Shown here piece by piece: positions 32,070-35,701 of a stretch of DNA of 35,701 bases (the stretch's first letter is position 1; each line of letters opens with the position of its first letter). The stretch is taken from contig JBHOQX010000119.1 in the NCBI GenBank assembly GCA_042408595.1, positions 1 to 35,701 on the forward strand, read 5' to 3'. Under the pieces are notes generated by a model that saw only the letters and a program-made list of their open reading frames with translations, ran no database searches and had not been told where the DNA came from. The position numbers and the translations under genes are program-made. This DNA is from JBHOQX01 sp042408595 (lineage in GTDB: Bacteria > Chloroflexota > Chloroflexia > Chloroflexales > Roseiflexaceae).

Positions 32070-33056
32070 GTGAGCGTACGTATGCAGGACATCGCCGAGC
32101 AGTTGGGCCTGTCGCTGGCCACGGTGTCGCTGGCGTTGCGCGACTCGCCGCAGATCGGCGAAGAAACCCGCGAGCGGGTGCGCGAGCTAGCGACTCGGCT
32201 TGGCTATGTCCAGCGCGGGCGTAGTGTGGCGCGCACCGAGCTGCGGCACATCACCTTCATCAGCCCGTTCGCGATCAGCAACTTCTTCTACGGGGCGGTG
32301 CTACGCGCCGCGGAAGCGGAATGCCGCCGGAGCGGAGTTGCGCTCCATTTCGTCCAACTTGAAGACGCGCTTAACCCGGATGATCTGACGCGCTACGGCG
32401 ATGGGCACGGCATCCTGCTGGTTGGCACCTTCGACGAGCAGCTCGTGCGCCAGGTGCGACGCAGCGGCCAGCCGGCGATCCTGGTAGACAATAACATCCC
32501 CCACGCCGGCCTCGACCGAGTGCTGATCGAAAACGTCGGCGGGATGTATCAGATGGCACTGCGGTTGATCGAGCTCGGCCATCGCGAAATCATGGTCCTG
32601 CGGGGGCCGGAGCATGTGCCGAGTTTCCACGATCGGATGCGTGGCTACGCTATGGCGATGGAGCAGGCCGGCCTCGCGCCGCGGGTTTTCCCGTCTGAGC
32701 CTTCCCAGCGCATGGGGGCGACCGAGCGCGCCTTCCTAGAGTGGCTAGACGCCGGCAAGCCGCTCGGGTGCAGCGCGATCATGGCGATGAACGATGAGCA
32801 GGCGATTGCCGTGATGAACCTGCTCCAGGATCACGGCATTCATGTGCCGGAGGATATCTCGGTCACCGGGTTCGACGATATCGAGAGCGCACAGTTAGTG
32901 CGGCCGCCGCTTACCACCTGCCACGTGCCGCGTGAGCTGCTGGGGCGCACCGCCGTGCGCTGCCTGCTCGAGCGGGCACGCGAGCCACGGCGCCCGACCA
33001 TCGCCGTGGTGCACGATACCGTCCTTGTCGAGCGCGGCTCGACCCAGCCAGTGTAG
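32070..33056 (+). CDS. LacI-family transcriptional regulator of the sugar ABC operon
   Basis: The 328-residue regulator has the helix-turn-helix VRMQDIAEQLGLSLATVSLALRD and then ETRERVRELATRLGY. The effector domain carries ITFISPFAISNFFYGAV, GILLVG, AILVDNNIP, CSAIMAMNDEQAIAVMNLL and SVTGFDDIESAQLVRPPLTT. It is a repressor or activator probably sensing a sugar. The start is GTG at 32070 with GGAG 10 nt upstream; ATG four codons on is an alternative. It is the first gene of an operon with two permeases and a binding protein (gap of 39 nt to the next start), driven by the strong promoter at 31990. Confidence 0.9.
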   Translation: MSVRMQDIAEQLGLSLATVSLALRDSPQIGEETRERVRELATRLGYVQRGRSVARTELRHITFISPFAISNFFYGAVLRAAEAECRRSGVALHFVQLEDALNPDDLTRYGDGHGILLVGTFDEQLVRQVRRSGQPAILVDNNIPHAGLDRVLIENVGGMYQMALRLIELGHREIMVLRGPEHVPSFHDRMRGYAMAMEQAGLAPRVFPSEPSQRMGATERAFLEWLDAGKPLGCSAIMAMNDEQAIAVMNLLQDHGIHVPEDISVTGFDDIESAQLVRPPLTTCHVPRELLGRTAVRCLLERAREPRRPTIAVVHDTVLVERGSTQPV

Positions 33057-33095
33057 TTATTCGCGACGTGAGCGCATGAGCGCGAGGTGGCGCCG

Positions 33096-34067
33096 ATGAT
33101 CCAGCAGACCGATAGCCGAACGACCGCCCCAGCCGGGATTGCCCCGGCGCGCAGTGGGGCGCGGCGCTACCGGCTCCGGCGCGATCTGGCGCTGCTGGCG
33201 CTAGCCGCGCCTGCCCTGCTGTACCTGTTTGTCTTCAAATATCTCACCATGTTCGGGGTGATCGTCGCCTTCAAGCGCTACCGCACCGCCGACGGCATCC
33301 TGGGGAGCCCGTGGGTCGGCCTGGATAACTTCCGCTTCATGTTCGGCACCGGCCAGATCTGGACGGTGATCCGCAATACCCTCGCGCTGAATCTGCTGTT
33401 CCTGACGGTTGGCACGGTGGCAGCGCTGGCGGTCGCCATTCTGATTTATGAAATCTACACGAGCCGGCTCACCCGCGCTTATCAAACCACCCTGCTCTTC
33501 CCGCAGTTTATTTCGTGGGTGCTGGTGAGCTACTTTGTCTACGCGCTGCTCAGCGGTGATAGCGGCATCATCAACGGGCTGCTGCGCCAGTGGGGGCTTC
33601 AGCCGATCAACTGGTACAGCTCGCCACAGTACTGGCCAGGGATCCTGCTGCTGGCCTCGCTCTGGAAAGGCGTCGGCGCGGGCAGCCTGCTGTACCTCGC
33701 CGGGTTGCTGGGCATCGACCCGCAGTACTACGAAGCGGCGCGCATCGATGGCGCCAGCAAATGGCAGGAGATCCGCTACATCACCCTGCCGCTGCTCCTG
33801 CCGGTGCTGATCATTCAGGTGTTGATCGCTATCGGTTTCATCTTCAACGCCGATTTCGGGCTGTTCTACCAGGTCACGCGTAACAACGCCGCGCTCTACC
33901 CGACGACCGACGTGATGGATACCTTTGTGTATCGCTCGCTCACCAAGATCGGTAATGTCGGCATGGCGGGCGCGGCGGGCCTGCTCCAAGCGGTGGTCGG
34001 CTTTCTGCTGGTGATCGTGTCCAACTGGCTGGTGCGGCGTTGGGACCCCGAGCGGGCGCTCTTTTAG
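33096..34067 (+). CDS. Sugar ABC permease, LplB type (CUT1 family)
   Basis: The 323-residue inner-membrane permease has six helices, the first near LLALAAPALLYLFVFKYL. The LplB-like segment FGVIVAFKRYRTADGILGSPWVGLDNF follows it. The cytoplasmic EAA loop is YYEAARIDGASKWQEIRYITLPLL. Together with the YtcP-type partner and a Tat lipoprotein it forms a transporter like those for complex or pectic oligosaccharides in Gram-positive bacteria. The ATPase subunit is not in the window; such systems often share a distant MsmX-type ATPase. The start at 33096 is preferred over the in-frame GTG at 33087 because GAGGTGG lies 5 nt upstream. Confidence 0.92.
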   Translation: MIQQTDSRTTAPAGIAPARSGARRYRLRRDLALLALAAPALLYLFVFKYLTMFGVIVAFKRYRTADGILGSPWVGLDNFRFMFGTGQIWTVIRNTLALNLLFLTVGTVAALAVAILIYEIYTSRLTRAYQTTLLFPQFISWVLVSYFVYALLSGDSGIINGLLRQWGLQPINWYSSPQYWPGILLLASLWKGVGAGSLLYLAGLLGIDPQYYEAARIDGASKWQEIRYITLPLLLPVLIIQVLIAIGFIFNADFGLFYQVTRNNAALYPTTDVMDTFVYRSLTKIGNVGMAGAAGLLQAVVGFLLVIVSNWLVRRWDPERALF

Positions 34068-34086
34068 CGGCGAGCGAGGCGACACC

Positions 34087-34965
34087 ATGGTTTCCCGGAG
34101 CTCCGTGCGGCGGACGACGCCCATCCAGTGGCTGGCCCACGCAGTGCTGGCGCTGCTCAGCCTGGCGTGTCTCATCCCGCTCTGGCTGATTGTCGCCGCA
34201 TCGTTCACCGACGACCGGGCGCTGGCGCGCAACGGGTTCGGCATCTGGCCGCGCGAGTTCAGCACCTCCGCCTATCGCTACATCCTGGCCGATCCCACTC
34301 AACTCCTGCGCTCCTACGCCGTCACCGCCAGTGTCACTGTCGTGGGTGTTGTGCTCTCCGTTGTGCTGATGGCTGGCCTGGCCTGGCCGCTCGCGCGCAA
34401 GGACTTCCGCCTCGGGCGGCCGCTGAGCTTCATAGTCTTCTTCACCATGCTGTTCAACGGCGGGCTGGTGCCGTATTACCTGCTGGTGACGCGCTACCTG
34501 CAGATCGGCAACACCCTTCTGGCGCTGCTGACGCCGTTTCTGGTCGTGCCGTTCTATGTCCTGATCCTGCGCACCTACTTCACCCAGATTCCGCAGGATC
34601 TGATCGATGCGGCAGCGATCGACGGCGCAAGCGAGTTTCGCACCTTCTTCAGCATCGTGCTGCCGATCGCCCGCCCGGCGCTGGCGACCGTCGGGCTGCT
34701 GGTGGCGCTGCTTTACTGGAACGATTGGCAGACGGCGTTGTATTTCATCCGCGACCCCGATCTCTACCCGTTGCAGTATCTGCTGTACGCCATTCTGGAG
34801 AATGCCCGCGCCCTGGCTGCCAGCCCGAGCAGCCTGACCGCGCCGGTCTCATCCATTCCGTTGCAAATGGCCATGGCGGTCCTTGCGACCGGGCCGGCGG
34901 CGCTGGCATTCCTGTTCTTCCAGAAATATCTCGTACGCGGCATCACCATCGGTGCAATCAAATGA
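34087..34965 (+). CDS. Sugar ABC permease, YtcP type (CUT1 family)
   Basis: The 292-residue permease has six helices and the YtcP-family segment FFTMLFNGGLVPYYLLV. The EAA loop is LIDAAAIDGASEFRTFFSIVLPIARPAL. It ends KYLVRGITIGAIK, the usual C-terminus of this subfamily. It starts 19 nt after the LplB-type gene, with GAGCGAGG ahead of the ATG. It pairs with that permease and the downstream lipoprotein. A TTGACA (34985-34990) after its stop has no matching -10. Confidence 0.93.
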   Translation: MVSRSSVRRTTPIQWLAHAVLALLSLACLIPLWLIVAASFTDDRALARNGFGIWPREFSTSAYRYILADPTQLLRSYAVTASVTVVGVVLSVVLMAGLAWPLARKDFRLGRPLSFIVFFTMLFNGGLVPYYLLVTRYLQIGNTLLALLTPFLVVPFYVLILRTYFTQIPQDLIDAAAIDGASEFRTFFSIVLPIARPALATVGLLVALLYWNDWQTALYFIRDPDLYPLQYLLYAILENARALAASPSSLTAPVSSIPLQMAMAVLATGPAALAFLFFQKYLVRGITIGAIK

Positions 34966-35015
34966 GCGCTGGTCAAGGCCGCGTTTGACATAACGGCACA
35001 ACCGGCAGATGTCTT

Positions 35016-35034
35016 CCCTGGCCGCCGGCCAGGG
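35016..35034 (+). terminator. Hairpin between permease and binding-protein genes
   Basis: CCCTGGCC-GCC-GGCCAGGG is a perfect 8-bp stem with a 3-nt loop in the 172-nt gap before the binding lipoprotein gene. It has no T-run, so it more likely modulates readthrough or mRNA ends than fully terminates. It mirrors the hairpin beside the binding-protein gene of the Opp operon. Confidence 0.55.
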
Positions 35035-35137
35035 CCGCTCTGGTCGCTGCGAGGCGGGCCCTGGTTTCGTGTTGCCGAAAAACGGACGTATGCCGTTGCT
35101 GTATCGGGTTCGCTACTGATTGCAAGGAGGGACACAG

Positions 35138-35701
35138 ATGTCTCAGGACCAGCACACACCGCTCTCGCGCCGGAGGTTTCTGACGCTCGCCGGAACGTCG
35201 TCGTTCGCCGGGCTGGTGCTGGCCGCCTGTGGCGGCGCCGCGCCGGCCCCCACCGCCGCGCCGCAGCCGACCGCCGCGCCGCAGCCGACCGCCGCACCGG
35301 CCGCGACCACCGCGCCAAGCGCCGCGGTCAACCTGCGCTATGTGTTCGCCGGCTCGGCTCAGAAGGACCAAGCGGCGGTCCAGGAGGCGCTGTCGAAGCT
35401 GATTCAGCAGAAGGGGCTGAACGCCACGATCACGCTCGAGCCGATCGACTTCGGCGCGTACAACGAGAAAGTCAACCTGATGAACACCGGCGGCGAGAAG
35501 TTCGACCTGGTGTTCACCGCGCCGTGGATCAACAACTACTACCAGAATGTCAACAACGGCACGCTGACCCCGCTCGACGACCTGCTGCCGAAGTACGCGC
35601 CCAGGCTGTGGGCCAGCATGCCGCCGACGACCTGGGAAGCCGCACGGGTCAAGGGCAAAATCTACGCGGTGATCAATCAGCAGATCTTCTCCAAACTGTT
35701 C
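35138..35701 (+). CDS. Sugar ABC binding lipoprotein, Tat-type, 3' end missing
   Basis: The first 188 residues are in the window and the frame is open to the last base. A twin-arginine signal (SRRRFLTLAG, residues 10-19) is followed by a hydrophobic stretch and the lipobox LAAC with Cys31. A linker with repeated PQPTAAP units runs to about residue 60. The family 1-type binding domain begins with NLRYVFAG and includes YNEKVNLMNTGGEKFDLVFTA. Near the window end KGKIYAVINQ matches the usual place of YAVPN in LipO/LplA-type proteins. AAGGAGG lies 8 nt before the ATG. It is the fourth gene of the operon and should deliver a sugar to the two permeases upstream. Confidence 0.92.
   Translation, partial: MSQDQHTPLSRRRFLTLAGTSSFAGLVLAACGGAAPAPTAAPQPTAAPQPTAAPAATTAPSAAVNLRYVFAGSAQKDQAAVQEALSKLIQQKGLNATITLEPIDFGAYNEKVNLMNTGGEKFDLVFTAPWINNYYQNVNNGTLTPLDDLLPKYAPRLWASMPPTTWEAARVKGKIYAVINQQIFSKLF

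Noticed and set aside
34985..34990. TTGACA as a promoter for the second binding-protein gene
   Set aside because: No acceptable -10 box lies 15-19 nt downstream, so it is probably a chance match within the operon.

Overview
The window is high-GC bacterial DNA (roughly two thirds G+C by eye) and looks like a chromosomal segment from a Chloroflexota bacterium, probably of the Roseiflexus/Kouleothrix/Chloroflexus type. This assignment is an inference. It rests on the Tat-type lipoprotein binding proteins with Pro/Ala/Thr-rich linkers, two secreted proteins ending in an [F/Y]LPL-x-R tail, the GAF-rich GGDEF protein, the fused aldolase/dehydrogenase, and short 7- to 8-nt tandem repeats scattered in genes and gaps. 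No RNA gene and no CRISPR array was seen.

Layout. 1-2314 (+): the 3' two thirds of smc, carrying two heptanucleotide-repeat tracts in its reading frame. 2315-3567: a less GC-rich gap and a 5'-truncated, frameshifted IS256-type transposase remnant. 3663-7008: two convergent genes for secreted proteins, a pectate-lyase-like beta-helix protein (+) and a repeat protein with CxxxC motifs (-). 7174-15510 (-): a transglutaminase-like membrane protein and a DUF58 protein (stop and start overlapping), a CapA-type protein, a triple-GAF diguanylate cyclase and a small DUF6174-like exported protein. 15707-18358 (+): a class II aldolase/short-chain dehydrogenase fusion and a two-repeat YccF-type membrane protein.

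18590-30257 (-) is the most coherent unit. From promoter to 3' end it reads: LacI-type regulator, family 5 binding lipoprotein, two Opp-type permeases, two Opp-type ATPases, a heparinase II/III-type lyase without signal peptide, a KdgF-like cupin, an IolB-type isomerase and a KduD-type dehydrogenase. Read as a pathway, an acidic oligosaccharide is imported by a peptide-type ABC transporter and cut in the cytoplasm by the lyase to 4,5-unsaturated uronate. KdgF would linearise this, the isomerase would convert it in the slot normally held by KduI, and KduD would reduce it to 2-keto-3-deoxygluconate. A promoter with two abutting LacI-type operators (30203-30226) stands at its head.

30377-31564 (+): a divergent M20D amidohydrolase, followed by a structured non-coding gap with a nested inverted repeat and a terminator. 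32070-35701 (+): a second LacI-type regulator with a strong promoter, two LplB/YtcP-type sugar permeases and the start of a Tat lipoprotein binding protein that runs off the window. This is a second carbohydrate uptake operon whose catabolic genes are probably outside the window.

All functions come from reading the sequence. No database search was run.
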